From Alopecurus myosuroides (lineage: Eukaryota > Streptophyta > Magnoliopsida > Poales > Poaceae): a DNA stretch of 64,000 nucleotides. The stretch's first letter is position 1, and each line of letters begins with the position of its first letter. A program made the translations under genes and the position numbers. The notes under the pieces were generated by a model. That model saw only the letters and a program-made list of their open reading frames with translations. It was not told where the DNA came from and did not search any database. Of the stretch, positions 1 to 10,912 are shown piece after piece. Location: contig CM054063.1 in NCBI GenBank assembly GCA_028641055.1, forward strand, positions 42,789,304-42,853,303. The letters run 5' to 3'.

Positions 1-354
1 TTTGCTGATCCGGACATTGATGTCATTCTTGGTGTTGCATTGATGTCAATAACTTTGTTCCACCATTCTAGCCAGATAATCTATTCTCCAAATGAATCAA
101 ATTGTACTCAGCTATACACCATCCATACAAAACCTATACCTCTACTAATATTGTTCCGGTGGTTTCCAAATTCCCTGATATCTTTCCAGAAGAATTGCCA
201 GGATTACCTATCGTTTTGAACTTCCAGAAAAACTATCAAATGTGCACGATGTGTTTCACGTGTCACAGCTCAAGAGGATCTTCCCAAGAAGTATCCGGAC
301 CTTTTCTTTTCTCAGTAGGAATCTCGGGGCGTGATTCCTTCAAGGGGGGCGTTT
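1..354 (+). pseudogene. Deleted gag-pol relic of chromovirus copy A1
   Basis: This is the 3' end of the internal region of a family-A Ty3/gypsy element, with most of pol deleted. Translation recovers a DIDVILG motif and an FPDIFPEELPG motif, which match the protease to reverse-transcriptase junction of the intact A2 polyprotein (45692-50080). The frame then jumps at about 210 to the C-terminal text (VLNFQKNY is an alternative-frame match) and finally to KKYPDLF just before the LTR. At least two internal deletions and frame changes are visible, so no protein is made. The purine-rich tract at 342-350 (AAGGGGGGC) is the polypurine tract next to the LTR. The element continues left of the window. 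Confidence 0.85.
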
Positions 355-1672
355 TGTAACATCCCAAGTCTGAAAAATACCCTTTAGAATGTTTGCTCTC
401 TGTTAAATTATGTTTTGCATCATGGCATCATGTTCATTGCATTTGTTTTGTTTGTTTTCCTCTGTTTTCTATTTGAAATTCAAACCTTTTGTTTCATCCT
501 TGTGATGTTACAATCTTTTCAAATAAAGAATTGCAAATCAAAAACCTCATTTGCTTCCAAGCAATTCATTAATGTTCACCTATTAAATTGTTGCTTTAAA
601 TCAATCAATTAATTCAATCACTTAATTCTAAATCATTTTCAAATCCAAACCAAGACTTAAAATCAGTACCTTTTTGGAAACCATGAAGTTCACCACACAT
701 TTATACTCTTTAAATCATCTTAAACCTTAGGGGTAACCCTATTAAAAATGCTTGTTTTCATAAGGTTTCATTAATATTAAAAATTCCCTAATTTTGGTTT
801 AATTTCAAACAGCAAGCAAATGTTTAAACTTTTGAAAATAAAAGCTAACAAATGTTTGCTTTTGGCCTAATGAACTTCCCCTAATTTTTCCAAATTTTTC
901 TTTAAGATAAAACCTATTCTTTTCTTCCAAATCTGTTTTCTACAAAAAAAAAATGAAACAGAAATAATAAAAAGGAAACGAGCAGCAGCTAACTACCTAA
1001 GCCCAGCCCAACTTCACCCTTCTGGCCCACCCCCTCTTACTATCGCTTTCTTCAACCTGTCGTCAGCACTGTACGACCACCATCAGAACCGTGCGATCTC
1101 TCTTCCCTCGCTCGATGGCACGCCGTACGAGCTCGAGGCCCCTATAACTAGCCTACCCCCCCGACCAACTGCTAACCCTAGCCCCATCCGCCGCGCCGCC
1201 GATTCCCTTTCTTCCCTCGCTTCCTTCTGCTCTTCTGAAACTCGCCGCAACCTGCCGGAGCAGCCCACCTTCGCCGCACCCCACGCAGCTGCCGTGAGCC
1301 AAGCTAGGGGGTGGGGAAGAACCACCCCACCTCCCTCTTCCTCCTCAGCCTCGAGCGCCAGCCGGAGTAGCACCGTAGCGTCCGCGGCATCATCGTCTTC
1401 AGTTCGGGCGTCGTCGGAATTCTTCGAGTTCCCGCCGCCACGGTTCCCCTCGACCCCGATCAAGCACGTCTACCTCCTCCCGGTACTACCCCCGCTCCAT
1501 TCCCTCTGTTTTTCCGGGTGTTTGCTCGCGGTGTATGATTTTCTCATCGGTGTCCTCCCTCTGTCCGCCATGAACGCTTCCGAGTCCGTGCTCGTGAGCC
1601 ACCATCCTCTCCACCGATGGACGCATCAACAGACAAGGACTTGAACGTGCCACGCCCCTCCAGCACACGCGA

Positions 1673-4633
1673 GTGGCCGCGGTGCCCTCTCGCTCCTACC
1701 TCCGCCCCGTCGCCACCACTGTCTCCCGTCGCCGTCAGACGTTGGACGCTGCGGGCTCGCCACGGCCACCTCGAGGAACCTCTGTCCCCGGGAATGGAAC
1801 GAGGACCCCTTCATCACCAAGATCGCCGAAGGAACCCTGGCCAGGTAACCACCCGATTCGCCGCCCTCTTCCTCTGATCCTCGTCCGTTCCGGTGGTTCG
1901 TGTTCGTCAGAGGCCCCTCGTGCAGCAGTACGTGTCTGTTGTGGCTCCCGTTGCATCAGCGATCGTGCGGCATCTCAGTGGTAGGACTCGTCGTGGTACT
2001 GCAGTGGAACTTGGGCTCGATCCCCTCACGCACATCGATCCCTCCTTCCTCTTATTCTTCTGTTCTGATCGCGAGCTGACGGAGAAACCTGCACTTTGTT
2101 TTCTGTCCGAGTTTCAGTTAGCCCGCAACTGCAGCATATCCTCCCAGAGCACCCCTATCTGACAAGAAATCTCGCTCGCCCTAGTGGCAACGCACAGCAC
2201 GCGCAAGTGCAGGTCCAGGGTTCGATCCCTGGATCTCCCCTGGGATAAATCCCACCTTTTTTCGATCGAGTGCTGACAGGGAGGGCCCCCTGTCAGCCAC
2301 TCACGTGCCACGCACGCGCACAGTGCCCTGGGCCCCCCCTGGCAGTGTCTAGTGTACACTCCAGTGCGGTAACAAAGGTTTTCCACACTTCTGTTTTCAA
2401 ATTAAATCCTTTTAATTGCAGAATTACTCCCTAAAAGCAAAACTTTAATAACTTTTAATCTATAAGCCCAATTAATAAAAGTTATATATGTTTGTTATAC
2501 CAAATCAAATGATCTTTCCAAATAATCCATTTGTGTACTGTTTTGAAAATTCCAAATGCATTTAAATTCCAAATTCCAATAATTCAAATGCAAATTTCTA
2601 AATTCAATAACTATTTCATTATTAATCCAATAAATGCAAATAAAATATGTTCCATACCATTTTGAATAACCTTTTCAAATATAATTTTTGTTTCCTGTTT
2701 TGAATAATTAAAATTGCCTAAACAATTTAATCCTTGTTTAATTCAATTAAAATTGCTAAAATCATAACTTGCTCAAATTTAATTATTCTTCAACATGTAA
2801 AATATGTTTTCAAACCGGAAAAACATAACCTTTTCAAATATTAACTTTGTCTTCTGTTTTGCACACTTTCACTTGATGAAAAAACCAATTGTTTGTGCAA
2901 CATCATTAAGTAACCAAATTTTCCAAACTTAATAAATAATTTCTTAACTTGTTAACTATCATTCCAATTGCACCCAATATTGTTACATTATTGTTTTCAT
3001 CATGCATGCATCATGCTAATTCACTCACACATGTTGTTTAGTTGTAGAACAATTATTTCAACCTTAACCCTGGGCTTTCCATATGCAATCAAATTGCATA
3101 GGGGTCCATTTAACTTGTGTTATCACTTCAACTAGTTTACTTTGATGCATCTATTAACATGACATGCATCATCCCATGTTTGTGCACCTATGCCATGTAT
3201 TGATTGCCCGTCTTCCTTCGTTGTTGTTTTGCTTCTTCTCGATTAGACGACGACGTTGAGACGGACGATCTTTACGGTACTTCTTCACAGGATTTAGCTC
3301 AGTACCAGGCTACTGAGTTTGCAAGCAAGTTATCACTCACATGAATCATCGAGTTCCTTTCCACACTTGTTGTTGATACTATCCTTTTGTCTACTATTGC
3401 TAGCCCTATGCATCGTTGCTTGTTCTCCGAACCCATCACATGATACCATGAACCAATGATATTGCCTCACCTCCATACCTAAAACCCCTTGCTTGTGGCC
3501 TTAGTCTTATCTAGCATTCTTAGAGTTGCTTTTGCTCGAGTCTGTTGTCGGTTACTCCTTTTACCTTACTTACTTGTTCTTCGGGCTCGGGTTTAATCAA
3601 TCAACCTGTTAATGCTATGCTTAATAATAAACTTGATGATAAGGCACCGGCAGGAGGCCCATTTGTGGTTTTGAGGCCTGCTAGTGTCGACCCCCTAATT
3701 AGGAAAAGAGTCTTGTCTACTGATCCATGATGAGCGCACTACCCGCATGTGGGAAGCGAGTATGGGCGCCCCCCTCAACTTGACCCGATTCGCATCTCGT
3801 CCAAATCGCCGTACTAGTTCGGGTGTTCCATTTGCTGCACATCATATGCAGGTACGAAGCCTTGGCGCCAGGGTGGAACTTTTGTAGTCGGCATTTAGGG
3901 CGGCGTGGTCTTCCAGTGCTATGAAGGGCCCCCACTTCTTCGGGGGGGTGGATTAGCCACGCACGCACAGCACGCGGTGCTTTGGGCTTGATGCGAAGAA
4001 GGGTTGGTTGTTTTGAGTGTCTCGCTTGGTGGGAGGCATCCCATCTGGCGGGATATTCATGCGTGTACGGTTACTATGGTGCACCCCTGCAGGGATAATC
4101 TTCTCGAGAAGCCGTGTTTTCCGCGGTTATGGATTACTTGGTGAAAGTACTGGCTAACAAGTACTCATGACAACTTCAACTTAATGATCAACCATCTACA
4201 CCCAATGATTAATAACTTGACTAGTAATAGGTTATTCACACAATAACTTGATTCACCTTTAATACAACTGTGTGTGTTATCCTCGGATTGCTTCTTCGGA
4301 TAAGGGGCGAGATCTAGGATGGGTTTGTTTGGATTTACTTTCAGTTGGTTACCATACCCGATCTTATCTTCTATCTGTTAGTCGGAACTTGTAGTATCTC
4401 TGTAGTTGGTTAGCAGCCCGCTGCAGCTTTTATAATACCTATCTTCTTCCGTTGATCCCAAGCATCTATGCTGGTGTTGACGGGTAACTCTTTGATGAAG
4501 TGTGAGTCTTGCTTGCCAGTACATCAAATGTACTGACCCCGTTGGGGTTGTGGTTTACGCAGACTACGACTACGGCTACGATGATCAGCAAGATGGCTAC
4601 CTCGCGGAGTTCGACGAGACTGCAGACGAGTAG
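1673..4633 (+). other. Candidate spliced LTR reading frame, A1 copy (decayed)
   Basis: This is the A1 version of the three-block reading frame seen more clearly in the solo LTR and in A2. Block 1 is an open frame from 1673 (a GTG, no clear ATG) to a donor-like CAG|GTAACC at 1844/1845, ending in phase 1. Block 2 is 3247-3324, preceded by GATTAG and followed by a GC-type donor GCAAGT, and encodes DDVETDDLYGTSSQDLAQYQ. Block 3 is 4520-4633, after TTGCCAG, encodes VVYADYDYGYDDQQDG and ends in ETADE and a TAG. One extra base at the start of block 3 breaks the phase here. Coding status is inference. Confidence 0.35.
2179..2237 (+). other. tRNA-like (A box/B box) segment in A1 LTR
   Basis: A B-box-like GGTTCGATCCC at 2219-2229 lies about 35 bases downstream of an A-box-like CCTAGTGGCAACG. 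No full cloverleaf is visible, so this is not a tRNA gene. The same arrangement occurs at the equivalent place in the other family-A LTRs, which suggests an inherited tRNA-derived module. Confidence 0.5.
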
Positions 4634-4892
4634 ATAGCGGACCCGGGCAGGATCCGAAGACTACGTGGATGGGCTTCGTCTTCTTTATTTTTCCCCGGCT
4701 TCTTAAGCCTATTTGGATTTGTCTGTACTCAGACACCGTTGTTTGCTTCCGCTGATGTAATGAATGCTATGTTGGGACATGTGTCCTCTGAATGAGTGTA
4801 TTTGCTATTCTCTTCCTTAGCGAAGGCTATTTGCAATATTATTTCATTCTTTTGTGTCTTAGAGACATTCTGTGGTATCATTTCGTTCCAAC

Positions 4893-4935
4893 CTGTTGAC
4901 GTACAGTGCGTGCTTGATATGAAGTACGTCGACAG
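4893..4935 (+). other. Conserved LTR palindrome, A1
   Basis: Arms CTGTTGACGTAC and GTACGTCGACAG can form a 12-bp stem, with one wobble pair in RNA, around a loop of about 19 bases. It recurs at the same distance from the LTR 3' end in all family-A LTRs here. A transcript-level hairpin or processing signal is possible; its function is unknown. Confidence 0.6.
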
Positions 4936-5116
4936 CAGTGCTCGGGATTTCTAGCGGATAGTTTACATCGACGATGGAATAGCAGGGCTTGTGTTGTCGC
5001 GCATAAGCGCAGGCCTACCAGGAAGCTGGGACGTGGGAGAAGGTATGCCCCATAATCCAAGCACCTGCTATCCAGTTCGGCCCGATGAGTATCCTCTAGA
5101 AATCAGGGTGCGACAT

Positions 5117-5674
5117 GCTCCGACTGCGGCCGCGGTTACGTTCCCCTGGTTAAGAATTGTCGCAGGAGCCGTGTAAACCGCAACCTGGCGCACTATGCTT
5201 GGCGCAGATTCGTACTGTTCCTCTTCGCTGCTATTTTCCTCGTACCGGTCCTCCAGCAGATGCAAGATAGACTCGGTATCATCTTCCCTTACGACCCGGC
5301 CACGCGGGGTCCATGCCGGCTCCTCCGGCTATTCCCTCTTCGTGGTGGGCTCTTGTGTCGGATCTACCGTCCCGACCGATTCTTCCCCATTCGATTGAAC
5401 GTATGTGGCCTCCCCTGACACAGAATCAAATCCGAACTCGTCAGGGATTGAACCGGACGTACGTACCATGCCGATGAAGACGTTGATCTGGCCGATTGTC
5501 ACGATAGATCCGGATTCAAGGTGATCCGACTCAGGCCCCCAGCCGGAATCGTCCACCATCTTCTCTCCTTCGGGGTCGGTGTAGATCTCGCCGATGACAA
5601 GGTTCTCCATGTTCTTCCGAGCTTCTCCCGTAATGTAAACACCCTTGGACGTGAGCCCCACGGTGGGCGCCAAC
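5117..5674 (-). pseudogene. 5' gag-region fragment of Tat-like element B1
   Basis: The minus strand encodes the same protein as the first ORF of B2 (57562-58170). Shared text includes APTVG.TSKGVYITGEAR, GEKMVDD, INVFIGMVRTSGS, FGFDSVSGEAT and ESILHLLEDRYEE. Translation runs leftward from the primer-binding region next to the LTR (TTGGCGCCCACCGTGGGG, about 5656-5673 on the complement). The frame is broken near 5330, where text moves to another frame, and ends at 5117, where A1 has inserted. The rest of B1 lies left of A1, outside the window. The product is a gag-like N-terminal protein of unknown specific function. Confidence 0.85.
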
Positions 5675-5713
5675 TGTCGTGGGATAATCACGGCAGACGT
5701 TACCGGGGGTAAC
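5675..5713 (-). repeat. 3' part of the B1 5' LTR (split by a solo LTR)
   Basis: The complement of 5675-5713 reads ...GATTATCCCACGACA, the LTR end before the primer-binding site. It matches the end of the B2 LTR at 57522-57560. The LTR resumes at 10476 after the solo LTR insertion. Confidence 0.85.
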
Positions 5714-6827
5714 TGTAACATCCCAAGTCTGAAAAATAGCCTTTAGAATGTTTGCTCTCTGTTATTTTATGTTTTGCATCATGGCATCATGTTGGTTGCA
5801 TTTGTTTTGTTTGTTTTCCATTTGTTTTCCAACTGTTTTCAGTTGTTTTCCTTTGTTTTCTATTTGAATTCCAAACCAAAATTCAAACCTTTTGTTTCAT
5901 CCTTGTGATGTTACAATTTCCAAAATGTTATTTCAAATGAAAACAACCAAATTGTTCCATTTTATTTCCATGTTTGATCAACTAATAATAATGGTGCTTT
6001 TATTTCAATTAATTAATTCCAAATTGGTTTTCAAATTCAAAGCAAAATCATCATCAACACCTCATTTGGAAATTGTCAAATATCAAACCATTCCAAAAAT
6101 TCTAATCCAACTAATAATAGGGTTCACCCTATTAAATGGTTGTTTCTATCAATTAACAACATATTCCAATTCAAGTCAAATATTTTTCAAACAAAACCAA
6201 TTTGAAATTATAAAAATAATAACCAAAACTTTCTCTCATCCCTTGCTTTCCAATTAATTCTTTTGGGTCACTTTATTAAGAGGGTGATTTCATTAATCAT
6301 TTCAACTCTTAAAAATCATCTAAATTTGGTTTATTTCCAAACATCACAAAAACTCAAATAATTTTGAAGTCCAAACTTGGTAGTTGGTGGTATTTGACAT
6401 GTTAATCTCACCCTAATATTTTCTATGAAATTGCTAACACCAAAACCCTCCAACTTTCCCTTTCTCTTTTTGTTACAAAAAAAAACTGCAGATCAAAAAT
6501 AAATAAAGGAGAGGAGAGGCACCAGCCAACCCACCTTTCTTTCCTACCCCGAAGCCCAGCCCAGTTCCCTGTTTTTGGCCCAGTACCCCTTTCTCCCTCC
6601 TCTGGCTGACGTCGACAGTACGAACACTCGCAGCACCACCCGATCATCGAATCCTCGCTAGGATTGCTGCCGTACAGGCCTTCCCCCTCCTTATAACGCC
6701 GCCTCCACCCCCTCCTGCAACCCTAATCGCCCCAGCTACCCTCCATCGCCACCAAGCCTCTCCCTCTGCTCTGAATCTCAGCACTGAACCTCACCACCGA
6801 GCCCTTCGTGGCCGAATTTTTGCCTCC

Positions 6828-9800
6828 ATGGCGCCACCGAGGTGGCCCTCTCCGAGGAGCCCGGAGGGCGGGAATGGATACGGGCGTCCTCCATCTCCCT
6901 CCCCGTATCCTCGCCTCCTGCTGGGATCAACGGAGTCGGCCGCGCCATCGCCGTCAACATCCGCCGGCCTCGACCACGAACAGCGACAGCGAGCCGCAGG
7001 TAATCGTCTCCGCCACCTTCCTTCGCCTCTTCCTCTCTGCTGTTGCACGCACGGGCACACACGTCCGCACCATCACGCACAAGATGCACACCTCGACAGC
7101 AGATCACCCCCGCATCCCATCACCGATGGCCATCGTCTTCCGCTCGATTCCTGCAGTTCGCAGCAGCACCGCACTGTCAGTTTCGACAGTTAATCGCTGA
7201 AGCCACTACAAAAAGCAACGCACCCCTTTCTGAACCAAACAGTCGCACACACCGCAGTGGTAGTCACCTCTGCGCGCGCCCAGGAGGGCTCGGGTTCGAT
7301 CCCCCCTCCTGCACTTTAAAACCAACCTTTTTATTTAGTTGATTGGTTACAGAAACTTCACAGTTTTGCAACCCAGTCCCTGCCAGTTCTAATCGAGGTC
7401 CCTACAAATTACTTCTAGGTCCCTGCTATTAATTTCTATATCCCTGGATACTAATTAAAATGGCAGATCTGCACTATATTTTGGAAATTGCATAAATAAA
7501 TCATCCTAGCCCCAAATCCAACATTTTTGATATGTTTTCAATACCAAATTAAATGATCTATCCAAATATAAAATTTGTTTACTATTTTGAATATTTTAAA
7601 TTGGTGCAATATTTGAAAACTTGTCAAATTCACTTAAAATTGCAAAATTCATAACTTGTTCATAAAAATTCCAAATTTCACAAACCAAATATGTTTTCCA
7701 ATCAACTTTTCATGTACTTTCCAAATATAAATTTTGTTTGCTGTTTTGAATAATTTAAATTGCTGAAAACAATTGTTTCTTGTTTATTGCATTTAAAATT
7801 GCCAAAATAATAACTTGCTCATTTTAAATCCAATTTCCACAAATGAAATATGTTTTCCATGCAAAATTAAACCCTCTTTCCAAATATAAAATTTGTTTCA
7901 TGATTTGAATAATTAAACTTGGTTAAATAATTTAAATCTTATTTAATTCATTTAATATTGCTAAATTTATAACTTGATCAAAACAAATTCTTTTGGGACA
8001 TATAAAATATGTTTTCAAACCATAAAAACATAACCTTGTCAAATATGAACTTCACTTCATGTTTTGAACAAATTAAAATTCAAATAAGTTCATGTTTGAA
8101 TTAAATTCATTTAATTCTTGCTTACACTTGTTTAATTCATCCATAAATCATTTGAAATCCTTTTTCAACAAGTGAAACATGTATTCCAACTAAAATCTTG
8201 TTTTCTTTTCAATTATAAACTTTGTTATCTATTTTGAACATTTAAAAGTGGTGAAAACAACAAATGCTTGTGTGACACCTTTAATCAACCAAAATTCCCA
8301 ACCTTAACAAATGAATTTCCAAACTTGTTAAGCCTTATTTCTATTTGGTGCTATTGTTGTTATTTTGCTGTTTTCCTCATCCATGCATCATGCTAATCCA
8401 CTTTCATATGATGATTAGTTGTAAAACAATTAATTCAACCATAATTCATGGGCTTTCCATATGCAATCCAATTGCATATGGGTCCATTTAATCCTGTTTC
8501 TATCTTGTCAAATAGTTTATTCTGATGCATCTATTAACATGACATGCATCATATTTGATTGTGCACTATGCCATGATAATGATTGCTTATCTTTCTGCAA
8601 TGTTTGTTTGCTTCTTCTCGGATAAACGACGACGTTGAGACCGACGATACTTACGACACCCCTTCTAAGGAGTTAGCTCAGTACCAGGCTACTGGGTTTT
8701 GCAGGCAAGTTATCACTCACATGAACCACTGTGTTCCTTTCAACATTGGTTACCGATACTTTCCGTTGTTCTTTTCTGCTAAGCCTTAGTAGTAGTTGTT
8801 TCTGTTACGAACCCATCACATGAATCCCTTAACCTTGATATTGCCTCACCTCCATACCTAAAACCCCTTGCTTGTTGCCTTAGTCTTATTTAGCATGCTT
8901 AGGTTGCTTTTGCTCGAGTCTGTTATCCGTTACTTTCTGTTACTATATCATTTACGTTGTGGGGGCTCGATGTTAATCAATCAATCATGCTAATGTTGCT
9001 ATTAATAATAACTTTGATGATAAGGCACCGGCAGGAGGCCCATGAGAGGTTTTGGAGCCTGCTAGTGTCGACCCTAATAGGAAAAGGGTCTTGTCTACTG
9101 ATCCATGATGAGCGCACTACCCGCATTTGGGAAGCGAGTATGGGCGCCCCCCTCAGCTTTACCTGATTCGCATCTCGTCCAAATCGCCTCATTTAGTTCG
9201 TGTTTTCCATTTGCCGCATCATGTTTTTGCGAGCCCAGGCCAGGGTGGAACTTTCGTAGTCGGCATATAGGGGGACACGTTCTTAGAGTGCTATGAGGGT
9301 CCATTTTCTTCTGGGCTCGATTAGCCGTGCGCCCAAGGTGCTTTGGGCTTGATGCGAAGAATGGTTGGTTGTGTTGAGTGCCCCGCTTGGTGGGAGGCAT
9401 CCCATCTGGCGGGATATTCATGAGTGTACGGCCAAATTGGTGCAACCCTGCAGGGATAATCTTCTCGAGAAGCCGTGTTTTCCGCGGTTATGGATTACTT
9501 GGTGAAAGTACTGGCTAACAAGTACTCAGGACAACTTAAACATAATGATCAAACATGTTACACCCCATGATTAATAACTTGACTAGTAATAGGCTTATTG
9601 ACACAATAATTTGAACCATCATTATTACAACTGTGTGAGTTATCCTCGGATTGCTTCTTTGGATAAGGGGCGAGATCCAGGATGGGTTTGCTTGAAGTTA
9701 TCTTTCAGTTGGTTACAATCCTCGATCTTATCTCCTTTCTGTTAGCCGGAAGTGGTAGAAACTCTGTAGTTGTTTAGGGCAGCCAGTTGCAGCATCTTTT

Positions 9801-9997
9801 ATATCCCCTCTCGTCCGTTGAACCCAAGGCTTCTGTGCTTGGTGTTGACGGGTTACACTTTGGTGAACTGTGAGTCTTGCTTGCCAGTACGTTTATGTAC
9901 TGACCCCTTTGGGGCTGTGGTTTACGCAGACGACGTTTCCGAGGATCTACATGGTGGCTACTACGTGGAGTATGACGACGAGACTGCTGACGAGTAG
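6828..9997 (+). other. Candidate spliced LTR reading frame, solo LTR copy
   Basis: Three blocks are proposed as exons. Block 1 is 6828-6999: it starts at an ATG in good context (CCTCCATGGCG), encodes MAPPRWPSPRSPEGG and runs 57 codons plus 1 base to CAG|GTAATC. Block 2 is 8626-8704, encodes DDVETDDTYDTPSKELAQYQ and is followed by CAG|GCAAGT. Block 3 is 9888-9997, after TTGCCAG, encodes TDPFGAVVYADD and ends YDDETADE with a TAG. Block 1 to block 2 is phase-compatible (g|ac gives Asp). Block 2 has one extra T near its end that breaks the next junction, and its acceptor is ATAA instead of TTAG. Treat it as a decayed copy of a possible ORF. Confidence 0.4.
7252..7312 (+). other. tRNA-like (A box/B box) segment in solo LTR
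   Basis: CCGCAGTGGTAGTCACC resembles a pol III A box, and GGGTTCGATCCCC at about 7292-7304 resembles a B box. The spacing is about 35-40 bases. There is no full cloverleaf, so it is a tRNA-derived motif rather than a tRNA gene. Confidence 0.5.
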
Positions 9998-10249
9998 ATA
10001 GCGGACCCAGGCAGGATCCGAGACTTCGTGGATGGGCTCCGTCTGTTTGTTTCCGGCCTCTTAGGCCTATTTGTTTCTTGTCTGTACTCAGACATGTTGA
10101 ATGCTTCCGCTGTATTGTAATGATGTATTGTTGGGGCATGTGCCCTCTGAATGATTGTATTTGCTATCTCTGCTCTAATGAGAGCCATTTGCAACTTATT
10201 TCAATCTTTTGTGTCGTAGAGATCTGTTGTGATATCACTTGTTAAACGC

Positions 10250-10290
10250 CGTTGACGTACCATGTGTGTATGGTTTGAAGTACGTCGACG
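10250..10290 (+). other. Conserved LTR palindrome, solo LTR
   Basis: Arms CGTTGACGTAC (10250-10260) and GTACGTCGACG (10280-10290) surround a loop of about 19 bases. The loop differs from the A1 and A2 copies while the arms are preserved. Confidence 0.6.
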
Positions 10291-10475
10291 GAAGTGCCTT
10301 TGATCTCTAGTGGATAGTTTACATCGACGATGGAATAGCAGGGCTTGTGTTGTCGCGCATAAGCGCAGGCCTACCAGGAAGCTGGGACGTGGGAGCAGTT
10401 ATGCCCCATAATCCAAGCATCTGCTATCCAGTTCGTACGGTGAGTATCCCCTAGAAGTCAGGGTGCGACAGTAAC

Positions 10476-10912
10476 TTATCTTGGGGCAAATCGACTCTGG
10501 TGTTTGGGAGAGGGTTTAGCTCAGAGGAAAACATGATGATATGCGATCTGGTAGCCGGCAAGCAAGTCGCCGAGTCTCCGATCTCGATATATTAGTTCAA
10601 CTCTCGTATTACACTTGATACTCGATACCTAGCGATATTGCTCGAACTCTTGGATCTCCCTAAACTAAACCTAGAGGCTGGCTTATATAATATCCGGACC
10701 CCCTGGCCTGCTCTCCAAGGCGTACTCTGAATCCTACCCGGACACTGCCTACAAAACCCTAAACTTCCTTGCCGGAACCCACAATCCGGGTTACCAGGCC
10801 TACGAACTTGGGCCTTCTAGAAGCTCCTTTATCCTTAGCCGGGTCTAGCGCAGTGTCCTTTGGGCCGAGTCACTCCTTGGCGTTGGCCTACCTGGTTATC
10901 ATCCCTCCATCA
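10476..10912 (-). repeat. 5' LTR of Tat-like element B1, main part
   Basis: The complement matches the B2 LTR at 57096-57521. It includes an LTR start TGATGGAGGGATGATAACC, the CGAGTCTCCGATCT region and CTCTCCCAAACACCAGAG. Adding the 39 bases at 5675-5713 gives a net LTR of about 476 bp, close to the 465 bp of B2. A TATA-like stretch (complement of 10683-10692) sits where B2 has TATATAAG. The LTR abuts CACTA-1 coding sequence at 10913, with ACCGC as the presumed duplication. The other copy of that duplication is outside the window. Confidence 0.85.

Larger units (their letters stand above)
355..5116 (+). repeat. 3' LTR of family-A chromovirus copy A1
   Basis: The LTR begins TGTAACATCCCAAGTC directly after a polypurine tract and ends GGGTGCGACA, giving TG...CA termini and a length of about 4.76 kb. 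The same start and end recur in the solo LTR at 5714-10470 and, reverse-complemented, in the A2 LTRs. It contains an AT-rich 5' part, a GC-rich block at about 1000-2350, a tRNA-like segment and a palindrome near the 3' end. The small ORFs inside it are low-complexity shadows, apart from the candidate exons listed separately. It is inserted in the 5' coding region of the minus-strand element B1. Confidence 0.9.
5714..10470 (+). mobile_element. Solo LTR of the family-A chromovirus
   Basis: This LTR starts TGTAACATCCCAAGTC and ends GGGTGCGACA, is 4757 bp long, and has no internal element sequence on either side. It is flanked by a perfect 5-bp target-site duplication, GTAAC at 5709-5713 and GTAAC at 10471-10475. 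Removing the LTR and one GTAAC rejoins the B1 LTR in register with the B2 LTR (CAAGTTACC...GGTAACG). A solo LTR with an intact duplication is the expected product of intra-element LTR-LTR recombination. Confidence 0.95.

Noticed and set aside
2219..2229. tRNA gene in the LTR
   Set aside because: The B box is good, but acceptor, D and anticodon arms do not form. The same holds at 7292, 29347 and 44042.
1083..2386. Several overlapping ORFs of 60-126 codons in the GC-rich part of the A1 LTR
   Set aside because: They overlap on both strands, lack ATG or family match, and sit in LTR sequence. Only the block ending at the 1844 donor is kept, as a low-confidence exon candidate.
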